A stretch of DNA of 64,000 nucleotides, taken from positions 484,802-548,801 of the forward strand of contig KE159630.1 in NCBI GenBank assembly GCA_000403335.2. Reading direction: 5' to 3'. This document shows positions 53,424 through 62,396 of this stretch, in pieces. The translations under genes and the position numbers were made by a program. Numbering within the stretch: position 1 is the first letter of the stretch; every line of letters begins with the position of its first letter. The stretch comes from Lachnospiraceae bacterium MD335. GTDB taxonomy: Bacteria > Bacillota > Clostridia > Lachnospirales > Lachnospiraceae. The notes under the pieces were generated by a model that ran no database searches, was not told the origin of the DNA, and saw only the letters and a list, made by a program, of their open reading frames with translations.

Positions 53424-53960
53424 TTAATGTTCTGCAATAACACATTCACCATTTGAATAACTTAAGCGTGTGTGACTAATCTGAAAGGCTTGCCTCTTCA
53501 TTTGGCTTAGAAGCGTATGCATAAAAAATCCATGTGTGACAATAATACAGTTGTTATTCTTTCGGAGTATCATTTCTATAAATTGTTCTGCACGATAGAT
53601 GGTTTCTTTTCGACATTCCTTTTGTGAATGAATATTAAAAAACCATTGTAAGCGTCCCGAAACATTCCAAAATATGAATGGCAGCTTTTTATTTGAAGTA
53701 ACACTTGCACATAATGGTACTTCATCAAGCAATTTTGTAGAAATAAAGTCTTTTTCACCAAATAACTGATTGGCAGTTTCCCTGCTTCTTTGTAAACTAC
53801 TGGTATAAATATTTTGATAATTTATTTGAGGAACATCAGATAACAAAGAAAAAATAGCTGCTTCGTCATACATTTTACAGTCTTTGTTAAACTGTTCTGA
53901 CGTACTCCATTTTCTCCATTGAAAATCTACTTTCCCATGTCTGATAATAATCGCCCGCAT
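53424..53960 (-). CDS. Histidine phosphatase family protein
   Basis: A 178-residue protein. The N terminus IIIRHGKVDF carries the RHG phospho-histidine motif; the second histidine is in CIIVTHGFFMHTLL. YTSSLQRSRETANQLFG gives the phosphate-binding arginine. The substrate is unknown. Confidence 0.85.
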   Translation of the reverse strand: MRAIIIRHGKVDFQWRKWSTSEQFNKDCKMYDEAAIFSLLSDVPQINYQNIYTSSLQRSRETANQLFGEKDFISTKLLDEVPLCASVTSNKKLPFIFWNVSGRLQWFFNIHSQKECRKETIYRAEQFIEMILRKNNNCIIVTHGFFMHTLLSQMKRQAFQISHTRLSYSNGECVIAEH

Positions 53961-54063
53961 ATTTAATTCTCCATGACAGCTAAGAATTTATCTATTTATT
54001 TCAGCTTATTTTCAATGAACCGGTTTGTAATTTCAACGGCTTTTACCCATCAAAAACTGAGGG

Positions 54064-54330
54064 TTACAAATAGAACTGAATCGCATACAACAATCCCAAT
54101 ATAGATACCCCGCACTGCGTTCTGTTTTCTTTCAAAATTTCAAATATGTTTTCTTTCGGTACCCATTGTTTTGCATGTACTTCATTTTTGTCAATATCCG
54201 TAATTTCTGTATCAACTTTTGCTGCAAACAAATGTACCTTTAAATCTGACATCCCATTGCTTGGATTATAACAGCAAAGATATGTTAAATCTTCCTGCGG
54301 ACAATGTATTTTATGATAAGAAGGAACCTG
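54064..54330 (-). pseudogene. NUDIX hydrolase C-terminal relic
   Basis: The frame lacks a proper start and a NUDIX box but contains LTYLCCYNPSNGMSDLKVHL and NEVHAKQWVPKENIFEIL, as in the second half of NUDIX hydrolases. It ends YAIQFYL. The upstream part is replaced by another gene's first codons. Confidence 0.5.
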
Positions 54331-54331
54331 A

Positions 54332-54451
54332 TCAGAATATAAAGTTAGCATTCTTATCCCAATAGGGCATTTGGCTGTATACCTTACCAATTTTATCCCA
54401 TATCTGCGCGGGGGCAGTATAATGAATGTTCAAATTAATATTGTGTTCCAT
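54332..54451 (-). pseudogene. 5' stub of an unidentified gene fused to the NUDIX relic
   Basis: ATG 54451 (MEHNINLNIHYTAPAQIWDK, then IGKVYSQMPYWDKN) reads for 39 codons and stops shortly after entering NUDIX-derived sequence. The opening looks like a small immunity- or isomerase-like protein but I cannot name it. A deletion between the two genes explains the arrangement. Confidence 0.45.
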
Positions 54452-54483
54452 ATGAATCCTCATTTCTTTGTTTTGCAGTGAAA

Positions 54484-54774
54484 TCAGATTTCATAGTCAA
54501 TACAAGCCCTGTCAATTCTCACGGAAGATACAAACTCTCCAAATGCAACGTGCTGCGGTGATTTTTGATATTGCTCCAATGCTTCTACAGTATCAAAGTC
54601 GAAAATCAGTGCAACATCGTAATTGGAAGCCGGCGTTTTTTCTGCATTTCTAACGACCTCAAATTTTTTAATAACATCAATTTCCCGAAGCTTTTGTGCT
54701 CTTTCAAAAAATGCGGCAATTGTTTGTTCTTTGTTTTCCTCTTTTAATGTAAACATACAGATATGTCTTATCAT
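54484..54774 (-). CDS. Dabb-domain (stress-responsive alpha/beta barrel) protein
   Basis: A 96-residue protein with one Dabb domain: IRHICMFTLKEE at the start, NAEKTPASNYDVALIFDFDT in the middle, and YQKSPQHVAFGEFVSSV with the conserved histidine. These small proteins dimerise; enzymatic roles are rare. ATG 54774 is fixed by GGAGG six bases upstream, carried by the leader repeat. Confidence 0.85.
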   Translation of the reverse strand: MIRHICMFTLKEENKEQTIAAFFERAQKLREIDVIKKFEVVRNAEKTPASNYDVALIFDFDTVEALEQYQKSPQHVAFGEFVSSVRIDRACIDYEI

Positions 54775-54885
54775 AGTAATCCTCCATACTTGATGAACCT
54801 GCGAATTCCTGACAGCGAAAAGCGAAGCTTTTTGATGTATGCGGCGCAAGCACAAATTTGCCCTGTGAAAAATTTTTTTTCACAG
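54772..54885 (-). repeat. Interspersed leader repeat, copy 3 (upstream of Dabb gene)
   Basis: On the minus strand: CTGTGAAAAAAAATTTTTCACAG, then GGCAAATTTGTGCTTGCGCC, an extra segment of about 35 bases containing AAAAGCTTCGCTTTT, then AATTCGCAGG and ATGGAGGATTACT-ATGATA. Apart from the insert it is nearly identical to copy 2, including the bases around the start codon. Confidence 0.8.
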
Positions 54886-55103
54886 TTATTTCCTCCAATT
54901 CTTGATTTTGTTGCTTCATTATAACATAAAAATGCAAAGTTTCCTATTGATTTTTTACTGATTATAATATCAGATTATCTGCGGGTTGAATTTGCTCCGT
55001 TTTGTCCTATTCTTTTGATAGTATCTGCATTCATTGTTGAAATATCGGAAAGTATGATATAGAATATAAAAGATGTAGATTATGGAAAGGACATGGAAAT
55101 AAG

Positions 55104-55616
55104 ATGCTTGAGGGATTTTATCCGAAGGAATATCGGAATTCTACTTATGAAATCAATTTTGAAGACTTTTACGAAAAAGGCTTTCGCGGAATTATTTTTG
55201 ATATTGACAATACGCTTGTGCCGCATGGCATGCCTGCCGACGAGCGTGCGATAGCTTTAATGAAACGGCTCAAAAAAATCGGATATCGCGTAACCATGCT
55301 TTCCAACAACAAGGAGCCGCGCGTCAAAATGTTTTGTGACGCGGTAGACGCGCCTTACATTTTTAAGGCAGGAAAGCCGAATCCGCAAAATTACCGGAAA
55401 GCTTTTGTGGAAATGGGGACAAACGAAAAGAATACGCTGTTTGTCGGTGACCAGATTTTTACGGACGTGTGGGGGGCAAACAAGGCGGGACTGCATTCCA
55501 TTCTTGTAAGGCCGATTCACCCAAAAGAAGAAATTCAGATTGTATTAAAACGATATTTAGAGAGAATCGTTTTGTATTTTTATCAGAGAGCACAAAGGAG
55601 GAAATCAAGTGATTGA
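55104..55616 (+). CDS. yqeG: YqeG-family HAD-IIIA phosphatase
   Basis: A 170-residue HAD-superfamily phosphatase. Motif I is FDIDNTLVPHG, motif II is TMLSNNKE, and the motif III/IV region is KAGKPNPQNYRKA and FVGDQIFTDVWGANKAG. In Firmicutes yqeG often precedes aroE, as here, with an eight-base overlap. The physiological substrate is not settled. Confidence 0.92.
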   Translation: MLEGFYPKEYRNSTYEINFEDFYEKGFRGIIFDIDNTLVPHGMPADERAIALMKRLKKIGYRVTMLSNNKEPRVKMFCDAVDAPYIFKAGKPNPQNYRKAFVEMGTNEKNTLFVGDQIFTDVWGANKAGLHSILVRPIHPKEEIQIVLKRYLERIVLYFYQRAQRRKSSD

Positions 55617-56484
55617 GATTAACGGAAAAACGCGGACTTGTGGTATTATCGGAAATCCGGTAGAGCATACGATGTCGCCTGTGATTCACAACACCCTTTC
55701 TCAGAGCATGGGAATCAACATGGCATATGTTCCGTTTCATGTAAAGGACGGTCAGCTTGAGGCGGCAGTAAAAGGCGCATACGGGCTGAATATTCTCGGA
55801 ATGAATGTGACAGTGCCATACAAGAGCGATGTAGTTGCGCAGCTTGCCGAAATTGACCCGCTTGCCGAAAAAATCGGTGCAGTGAACACGCTTGTGCGGA
55901 CAGAGGGCGGATATAAAGGCTATAATACGGATATGACGGGACTTTTGCGCGCGATGAAAAGTGACGGGATAAACATTGAGGGTGAGGAAGTCATCATCTT
56001 AGGTGCAGGCGGCGTAGGACGCGCAGTCGCATTTTTGTGTGCCGCAAACGGTGCGGACAAGGTGTATTTGCTTAACCGTAGCGTTGAAAAAGCAGACAGC
56101 GTGGCGGCTGAGGTGAATAAGGCGCTTGCAACGGAGCATGTGGAGCCTATGGCGCTGTCCGATTATCAAAAGCTTTTAAGAGGCGCGGAAAACAGATATG
56201 TTGTGATACAGTGTACAAGTGTAGGTCTTTCGCCGAATGTGAATGATGTGGTGATTGCGGACGGGGACTTTTACCATTATATCAGGTTTGGGTATGACTT
56301 GATTTATTCGCCGCGGGAAACGCAGTTTATGAAGTATGTAACAGATAACGGCGGTATGGCGTTTAACGGCTTGAAGATGCTTTTATATCAGGCGCTTGAT
56401 GCGTTTGAATTATGGAATGGCTGTAAAGTATCCGATGAAAACGCGCAGCAGATTTATCAGAAACTTCAGGAAAAATTAGGCTAA
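55609..56484 (+). CDS. aroE: Shikimate dehydrogenase
   Basis: Reduces 3-dehydroshikimate to shikimate with NADPH. The 291-residue protein has GNPVEHTMSPVIHNT (shikimate site), MNVTVPYKSDV with the catalytic lysine, YNTDMTG with the paired aspartate and ILGAGGVGRAVAF (nucleotide loop). The start is GTG 55609 with AAAGGAGG upstream. It leads the aroE-aroK-aroQ cluster. Confidence 0.95.
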   Translation: MIEINGKTRTCGIIGNPVEHTMSPVIHNTLSQSMGINMAYVPFHVKDGQLEAAVKGAYGLNILGMNVTVPYKSDVVAQLAEIDPLAEKIGAVNTLVRTEGGYKGYNTDMTGLLRAMKSDGINIEGEEVIILGAGGVGRAVAFLCAANGADKVYLLNRSVEKADSVAAEVNKALATEHVEPMALSDYQKLLRGAENRYVVIQCTSVGLSPNVNDVVIADGDFYHYIRFGYDLIYSPRETQFMKYVTDNGGMAFNGLKMLLYQALDAFELWNGCKVSDENAQQIYQKLQEKLG

Positions 56485-56542
56485 AGATATGCGTAGCGGT
56501 ACAAATTCACAAAAGTAGAACAAGGCAAAAGGATTTAGAATT

Positions 56543-57061
56543 ATGAACAATATTATTTTAGCCGGCTACATGGGCTGCGGAAAGACGACCGTCGGAAAAA
56601 GGATTGCAGAGCTTGCAAAATATACATTTGCAGATACCGATGAGATGATTGTTACGCAGCAGGGCAGGAGTATCAGCGAAATTTTTGAGAAGGACGGCGA
56701 GGAAGCATTCCGCGCGATGGAAACGGCGCTTCTTGAGAAAATGATTGCGGATAAAAGTGACGGGCTTGTCCTTTCGACAGGCGGCGGAATGCCCGTAAGG
56801 GAGGAAAATCGACCACTTTTAAAAAGACTTGGAACCGTAGTATACATGCGTGTGATGCCAGACACCGTATATGAGCGCATAAAGGGCGACACGACACGAC
56901 CGCTTTTGCAGTGCGGCAATCCGCCAGAGCGCATCAAAGAAATGATAACAGGCAGAACGCCTGCATACGAGGCGGCAGCGAAGATTGTCATTGATGTGGA
57001 CAACCTGACGCCGCAGGAGGCAGCGGAAGAAATCATAAAAAGAGTAGAGAACAAGGCGTGA
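56543..57061 (+). CDS. aroK: Shikimate kinase
   Basis: Phosphorylates shikimate with ATP. The 172-residue P-loop kinase has Walker A GYMGCGKTTVG, the shikimate-binding FADTDEMI and FRAMETALL regions, STGGGMPVREENR, and the lid arginine region GDTTRPLL. The stop overlaps the partial leader repeat in front of aroQ. Confidence 0.95.
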   Translation: MNNIILAGYMGCGKTTVGKRIAELAKYTFADTDEMIVTQQGRSISEIFEKDGEEAFRAMETALLEKMIADKSDGLVLSTGGGMPVREENRPLLKRLGTVVYMRVMPDTVYERIKGDTTRPLLQCGNPPERIKEMITGRTPAYEAAAKIVIDVDNLTPQEAAEEIIKRVENKA

Positions 57062-57112
57062 ATGATAAATTTTTCACATGCAAGTTTATTGTCAAATGGA
57101 GGTTTAACGATG
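57058..57112 (+). repeat. Partial leader repeat (upstream of aroQ)
   Basis: GTGAATGATAAATTTTTCAC then ATGCAAGTTTATTGTCAAATGGAGG. It matches the first hairpin and the CAAxTTT start of the leader repeat, skips the second half, and ends with ATGGAGG seven bases before the aroQ ATG. Confidence 0.5.
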
Positions 57113-57550
57113 AAACTATTAGTAATCAACGGTCCGAATCTGAATTTTTTGGGCATCAGAGAAAAAGGAATATACGGAACGCAGGATTATAATTCCCTTG
57201 TAAATATGATACAAGAGAAAGCAAAAAAAGAAGAGTGTGAGATAACCTGTTTTCAGTCCAACCATGAGGGCGCAATTATAGACAGAATACAGGAGGCATA
57301 TTTTGACAAAACGGACGGCATTGTCATCAATCCAGGCGCATACACGCATTACTCATATGCCATTCGCGACGCGCTTGCAAGCATTACGGTGCCGAAGGTT
57401 GAAATTCATATCTCCGACATCACAAAGCGCGAGGAATTCCGTAAAATTTCCGTGACAAGACCCGCCTGTGACCATCAGATTTATGGCAAGGGACTTGAAG
57501 GGTATTTAATGGCGATTGATTTTGTCTTACAAAAAAATCGTGAAATGTAA
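57110..57550 (+). CDS. aroQ: 3-Dehydroquinate dehydratase, type II
   Basis: A 146-residue dodecameric-type enzyme of the shikimate pathway. Its motifs are NGPNLNFLGIREKGIYG with the catalytic tyrosine, NPGAYTHYSYAIRDAL, and EIHISDITKREEFRKIS with the catalytic histidine. ATG 57110 is fixed by GGAGG; the open frame before it has no ribosome site. Confidence 0.95.
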   Translation: MKLLVINGPNLNFLGIREKGIYGTQDYNSLVNMIQEKAKKEECEITCFQSNHEGAIIDRIQEAYFDKTDGIVINPGAYTHYSYAIRDALASITVPKVEIHISDITKREEFRKISVTRPACDHQIYGKGLEGYLMAIDFVLQKNREM

Positions 57551-57560
57551 AAATTAATAG

Positions 57561-57589
57561 TTGAAATCTATAGGAAATTGTTATAAAAT
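57561..57589 (+). promoter_or_regulatory. Candidate promoter for efp
   Basis: TTGAAA (57561-57566), a 17-base spacer, TAAAAT (57584-57589), 114 bases ahead of efp. A CGTTTT-GTGCG-AAAACG hairpin lies in the leader. Confidence 0.5.
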
Positions 57590-57702
57590 GGTTTAGGATT
57601 GTAAACGTTACAAGTGAATAAAGCGAACCGTTTTGTGCGAAAACGTTGATTTTGCCTGCGATATAAGGGCATGGAACGGTTACGGTATTAGGAGGAAGAT
57701 TT

Positions 57703-58260
57703 ATGGTATCAGCAGGAGATTTCAGGAACGGCATTACGATAGAGTATGAGGGTAACATTTATCAGATTATCGAATTCCAGCATGTAAAGCCTGGTAAGGG
57801 AGCTGCTTTCGTAAGAACTAAGCTGAAGAATATTATCAGCGGTGGCGTTGTCGAGAAAACATTCCGTCCGACGGAGAAATGCCCGCAGGCGCGTATCGAC
57901 AGAAGAGAAATGCAGTATCTTTACGCAGACGGCGATATTTATAACTTTATGGATACGGAGAATTATGAGCAGATTGGTCTGAGCGCAGAGAAGGTCGGCG
58001 ATTCGCTCAAGTTCGTGAAGGAAAACGAAATGGTTAAGGTCTGCTCGCACAACGGCAATGTCTTTGCCATTGAGCCGCCTTTGTTTGTAGAGCTTGCGAT
58101 TACGGACACAGAGCCAGGATTTAAGGGTGACACGGCGACAGGCGCGACAAAGCCTGCGGTTGTTGAAACAGGCGCTACGGTGTATGTTCCTTTGTTCGTG
58201 GATGTAAATGATGTGATTAAGATTGATACGAGAACAGGCGAGTATCTTTCAAGAGCATAA
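57703..58260 (+). CDS. efp: Translation elongation factor P
   Basis: A 185-residue, three-domain tRNA mimic that rescues ribosomes at polyproline. The [12 protein letters not shown] loop at about residues 29-40 carries the lysine that is modified in some species. [17 protein letters not shown] is the conserved domain III signature. AGGAGG precedes ATG. No modifying enzyme gene is in view. Confidence 0.96.
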   Translation: MVSAGDFRNGITIEYEGNIYQIIEFQHVKPGKGAAFVRTKLKNIISGGVVEKTFRPTEKCPQARIDRREMQYLYADGDIYNFMDTENYEQIGLSAEKVGDSLKFVKENEMVKVCSHNGNVFAIEPPLFVELAITDTEPGFKGDTATGATKPAVVETGATVYVPLFVDVNDVIKIDTRTGEYLSRA

Positions 58261-58297
58261 AGCGGTTTTATACCGGTTTCGAAATAATTGAATGCAT

Positions 58298-58356
58298 AAA
58301 GACAATGAAACGGAGAGTGATAGTGCGCTATCCATGCTTTTCATTGTCTTTTTTTG
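58298..58356 (+). terminator. Rho-independent terminator after efp
   Basis: AAAGACAATGAAA (58298-58310) and TTTCATTGTCTTT (58339-58351) form a 13-bp perfect stem followed by TTTT. Confidence 0.85.
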
Positions 58357-58539
58357 TGTGCAGAACCATGTAAAGAAGATATGCCGTTGAAACGGCGCAC
58401 GGGCTGCGCGGCGGAACTTGATTGTACCGGAAATATGCCGTTAAAGTACGCGGGGAATCGGAGACGATGTTATGTCTCTGCTTGATTGTGCGCATTTAGT
58501 TCTTGGAAATTTAATGGAAAACAAAAAAGGAGGAGTATT

Positions 58540-59463
58540 ATGGAATTTACAAATTTTCAGACATTGGTAAAAGAAGAAGTGGAAAGAAGGGCAGGAAAGA
58601 CGTATCGTGTACGTTTAAATGATGTAATGAAAAATAACGGCGTCATTTTGAGCGGACTGACGGTGATGCAGGATGACAGCAATATATCCCCGACAATATA
58701 TCTGAACAATTATTATGAGGCATACGAAAGCGGGCAGGCGACGCTTGGAATGGTGATTAACGATGTGATGGATGTGTACAATAAAAATAAAGTAAACAGA
58801 AAACTGGACATGCGGTATTTTTTAAATTATGAAAGCATTAAGGGCAGAATTGCGATGAAACTCATTCATACGGAAAGAAACGAAGCGCTTTTAAAGGATG
58901 TACCGCATGTGGAATTTCTTGATTTGTCCGTTGTTTTTCAGGTTTCGATTGCAGATGAAAACATAGGCGCTGCATCCATATTAATCCATAATGCGCATAC
59001 AAAGCTGTGGGGAGTGGATTGTCAGGAGCTTTACCGGCGTGCGCTGCGCAATACGCCAAAGCTTCTGCAGTATGAGATTAAGAGTATGCGTGATGTTATG
59101 GCTGAGATTTTGCGCTCTAAGGCGGATAAGTGCGGGGAAGGCGGTTATGATGACTATAGGCAGGAGCTGGAACAGTGCGTTCCGATGTATGTACTCAGTA
59201 ACAAAAACAGAACGGACGGTGCGGCATGTATGCTTTATCCGAACTTAATCCGTGATTTTGCAAAAGCAATGGGCAGCGATTTGTATATTATTCCGTCTTC
59301 CATACATGAGCTTTTGCTGCTGCCCGCAGGCGATGCTGATGAGAGCAGTTCTATCCGGAATATTATCCGGGATGTCAATGAAACGCAGCTCTTGGAGGAG
59401 GAGATTCTTTCCGACTCTCTCTATATTTATGACCGTGCATTGGAGCAAATTAAAATTTTTTGA
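58540..59463 (+). CDS. DUF5688 family protein
   Basis: A 307-residue soluble protein, family common in Lachnospiraceae and without known function. It opens MEFTNFQTLVKEEVERRAGK and has conserved blocks such as NGVILSGLTVMQDDSNISPT and MYVLSNKNRTDGAACMLYP. AGGAGG precedes ATG. It lies alone between efp and ppdK. Confidence 0.75.
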   Translation: MEFTNFQTLVKEEVERRAGKTYRVRLNDVMKNNGVILSGLTVMQDDSNISPTIYLNNYYEAYESGQATLGMVINDVMDVYNKNKVNRKLDMRYFLNYESIKGRIAMKLIHTERNEALLKDVPHVEFLDLSVVFQVSIADENIGAASILIHNAHTKLWGVDCQELYRRALRNTPKLLQYEIKSMRDVMAEILRSKADKCGEGGYDDYRQELEQCVPMYVLSNKNRTDGAACMLYPNLIRDFAKAMGSDLYIIPSSIHELLLLPAGDADESSSIRNIIRDVNETQLLEEEILSDSLYIYDRALEQIKIF

Positions 59464-59481
59464 AAAATCTTTGATAAATTA

Positions 59482-59510
59482 TTGACAATCCACCATATTG
59501 TGTATATTAT
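59482..59510 (+). promoter_or_regulatory. Sigma-A promoter for ppdK
   Basis: TTGACA (59482-59487), a 17-base spacer, TATTAT (59505-59510), 86 bases ahead of ppdK. Confidence 0.8.
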
Positions 59511-59595
59511 GGATACGTGTGGTTCAGCAGTTGTCTGTACCGAAAATAAAACGGCGGCAAATTAAGGCTGCCTAAGGTAAAGGAGAATATGAAAA

Positions 59596-62226
59596 ATGAG
59601 CAAGTGGGTATATTTATTCACAGAAGGTGATGCCGGAATGCGTGAGCTTCTCGGTGGTAAGGGAGCAAACCTTTCTGAGATGACAAAAATCGGTCTTCCT
59701 GTTCCACAGGGATTTACGATTACAACAGAGGCTTGTACGCAGTACTATGAGGACGGCAGACAGATTAATGACGAAATCATGGGACAGATCATGGACTATG
59801 TTGCAAAAATGGAAGAGATGAACGGCAAGAAATTCGGCGATTTAAAGAATCCGCTGCTTGTTTCCGTTCGTTCCGGTGCAAGAGCGTCTATGCCCGGTAT
59901 GATGGACACCATTTTGAACTTAGGCTTAAATGACGACGTTGTCGCAGCGATGATTGCAGGCAATCCGGACCCGAAGTTTGAGCGTTTCGTGTATGATTCA
60001 TACAGACGTTTCATTCAGATGTTCTCTGACGTTGTTATGGAGGTTGGTAAGAAATACTTCGAACAGCTTATTGATGAGATGAAAGAGAAGAAGGGCGTTA
60101 AATTTGACGTTGAGCTGACTGCTGCCGATTTAAAGGAGCTTGCAGAGCAGTTTAAGGCAGAATATAAGAAACAGATTGGAGAGGACTTCCCGTCTGATCC
60201 TGTTGTGCAGTTGAAAGAGGCTGTCAGAGCGGTATTCCGTTCTTGGGACAACCCCCGTGCAAATGTTTACCGTCGTGACAACGATATTCCTTACAGCTGG
60301 GGTACGGCAGTAAACGTAATGCCGATGGTATTCGGCAATTTGAATGAGGAGTCGGGTACAGGTGTTGCATTTACGCGTGATCCGGCTACCGGCGAGAAGA
60401 AGCTTATGGGTGAGTTCCTTACAAATGCACAGGGCGAGGACGTTGTTGCAGGCGTGCGTACACCGATGCCGATTGCACAGATGGAGGAGAAGTTCCCTGA
60501 GGCATATGAGCAGTTTATCAAGGTTTGCGATTTGCTTGAAAATCACTATCATGATATGCAGGATATGGAGTTTACGGTTGAGAACGGCAAGCTTTACATG
60601 TTACAGTGCCGTAACGGTAAGAGAACGGCACAGGCAGCATTAAAGATTGCATGTGATTTGGTAGACGAGGGTATGAAGACAGAGGAAGAGGCGGTTGCAA
60701 TGATTGATCCCCGTAACTTGGACACGTTGTTACATCCTCAGTTTGACGTGGCTGCACTGAAGGCTGCAACACCGTTAGGTAAAGGACTTGGCGCATCTCC
60801 GGGCGCTGCATGCGGCAAGGCTGTATTTACGGCTGATGATGCGGAAGCATGGGCAGCAAGGGGCGAGAAGGTTGTACTTGTCCGTCTTGAGACATCACCG
60901 GAAGACATTACGGGTATGAAGGCGGCGCAGGGTATTCTTACGGTGCGCGGCGGTATGACGTCTCATGCTGCAGTTGTTGCGCGCGGTATGGGTACATGCT
61001 GTGTATCAGGATGCGGCGATATTGCAATGGATGAGGAGAACAAGAAGTTTACGTTAGCCGGAAAAGAATTCCATGAGGGCGACTATATCTCAATTGATGG
61101 TACAACAGGTAATATCTATGAAGGACAGATTAAGACTGTTGATGCGACAATCGCAGGCGAGTTCGGTCGTATTATGGCATGGGCTGACAAGTATAGAAAG
61201 TTAAAGGTTCGCACAAACGCAGACACACCTGCTGACGCAAAGAAAGCAAGAGAGCTTGGCGCAGAGGGTATCGGTCTTTGCCGTACGGAGCATATGTTCT
61301 TTGAGGAGGACAGAATTGCCGCATTCCGTGAAATGATTTGTTCGGATACGGCTGAGGAGAGAGAGGCTGCACTGGAGAAAATCCTTCCTTACCAGCAGGG
61401 CGACTTCGAGGCGCTGTATGAGGCGCTTGAAGGCAATCCGGTTACCATTCGTTTCCTTGATCCGCCCCTTCATGAGTTTGTCCCTACAGACGAGGCAGAC
61501 ATTGAGAAGCTTGCAAACGCACAGGGCAAGTCTGTGGAAGCGATTAAGAATATTATCGCATCTTTGCATGAGTTCAATCCGATGATGGGACACAGAGGAT
61601 GCCGTCTTGCGGTCACGTATCCTGAAATTGCAAAGATGCAGACGAAGGCAGTTATCCGTGCGGCAATTAACGTACAGAAGAAGCATTCTGATTGGACTGT
61701 AAAGCCTGAGATTATGATTCCGCTTATCTGCGAAATCAACGAATTAAAGTTTGTAAAGAAAGTTGTTGTAGAGACGGCGGACGCAGAAATTGCGGCAGCA
61801 GGAGTAAAATTAGAGTATGAAGTAGGTACGATGATTGAAATCCCGAGAGCTGCTCTGACGGCTGACGAGATTGCAAAAGAGGCTGATTTCTTCTGCTTTG
61901 GTACAAATGATTTGACGCAGATGACATTTGGCTTCTCAAGAGATGATGCAGGCAAGTTCCTGAATGCTTATTATGACACGAAGATTTTTGAGAATGATCC
62001 GTTTGCAAAGTTGGATCAGACGGGTGTAGGTAAGTTGATGGAGCTTTCGATTAAGCTTGGCAAGCCGGTTAATCCAAAGCTGCATGTTGGTATTTGCGGC
62101 GAGCACGGCGGAGATCCGTCTTCGGTTGAGTTCTGCCATAAGATTGGGCTGGATTATGTATCTTGCTCACCGTTTAGAGTGCCGATTGCGAGATTGGCGG
62201 CGGCACAGGCGGCTATCTTGAATTGA
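59596..62226 (+). CDS. ppdK: Pyruvate, phosphate dikinase
   Basis: Interconverts pyruvate, ATP and Pi with PEP, AMP and PPi. In anaerobes it can serve glycolysis or gluconeogenesis. The 876-residue protein has the N-terminal ATP-grasp region (LLGGKGANLSEM at the start), the phosphohistidine loop RGGMTSHAAVVARGMG (about residues 450-466), and a C-terminal PEP-binding barrel with GLCRTEHMF and VGICGEHGGDP. Codon use is strongly biased, as expected for a highly expressed gene. Confidence 0.96.
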   Translation: MSKWVYLFTEGDAGMRELLGGKGANLSEMTKIGLPVPQGFTITTEACTQYYEDGRQINDEIMGQIMDYVAKMEEMNGKKFGDLKNPLLVSVRSGARASMPGMMDTILNLGLNDDVVAAMIAGNPDPKFERFVYDSYRRFIQMFSDVVMEVGKKYFEQLIDEMKEKKGVKFDVELTAADLKELAEQFKAEYKKQIGEDFPSDPVVQLKEAVRAVFRSWDNPRANVYRRDNDIPYSWGTAVNVMPMVFGNLNEESGTGVAFTRDPATGEKKLMGEFLTNAQGEDVVAGVRTPMPIAQMEEKFPEAYEQFIKVCDLLENHYHDMQDMEFTVENGKLYMLQCRNGKRTAQAALKIACDLVDEGMKTEEEAVAMIDPRNLDTLLHPQFDVAALKAATPLGKGLGASPGAACGKAVFTADDAEAWAARGEKVVLVRLETSPEDITGMKAAQGILTVRGGMTSHAAVVARGMGTCCVSGCGDIAMDEENKKFTLAGKEFHEGDYISIDGTTGNIYEGQIKTVDATIAGEFGRIMAWADKYRKLKVRTNADTPADAKKARELGAEGIGLCRTEHMFFEEDRIAAFREMICSDTAEEREAALEKILPYQQGDFEALYEALEGNPVTIRFLDPPLHEFVPTDEADIEKLANAQGKSVEAIKNIIASLHEFNPMMGHRGCRLAVTYPEIAKMQTKAVIRAAINVQKKHSDWTVKPEIMIPLICEINELKFVKKVVVETADAEIAAAGVKLEYEVGTMIEIPRAALTADEIAKEADFFCFGTNDLTQMTFGFSRDDAGKFLNAYYDTKIFENDPFAKLDQTGVGKLMELSIKLGKPVNPKLHVGICGEHGGDPSSVEFCHKIGLDYVSCSPFRVPIARLAAAQAAILN

Positions 62227-62230
62227 TGCC

Positions 62231-62390
62231 ATATGCGCGTAGGCAATGAGCCATGCGAGGACTGGCAGAAACAGCCGCTGGGAGCTTGCTCACAAAAGGA
62301 TGTTTCTGACTGGACTCATAGGGCGAAGCCCGTGACCGACATGAAGTGAATTGTCGAAGACAGTTTGCGGAATGGAGGGGGCATGGCGTA
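62231..62390 (+). ncRNA. Candidate structured RNA after ppdK
   Basis: A set of compatible helices: GCCATGC (62250) with GCATGGC (62381) closes the domain. Inside it CAGAAACA (62266) pairs with TGTTTCTG (62301), GGGC-GAA-GCCC lies at 62321-62331, and CGACA (62337) pairs with TGTCG (62352). It has no protein-like frame. I cannot match it to a known RNA class from memory. It could be a 3' UTR structure or an intron relic. Confidence 0.4.
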
Positions 62391-62396
62391 GTTGGG

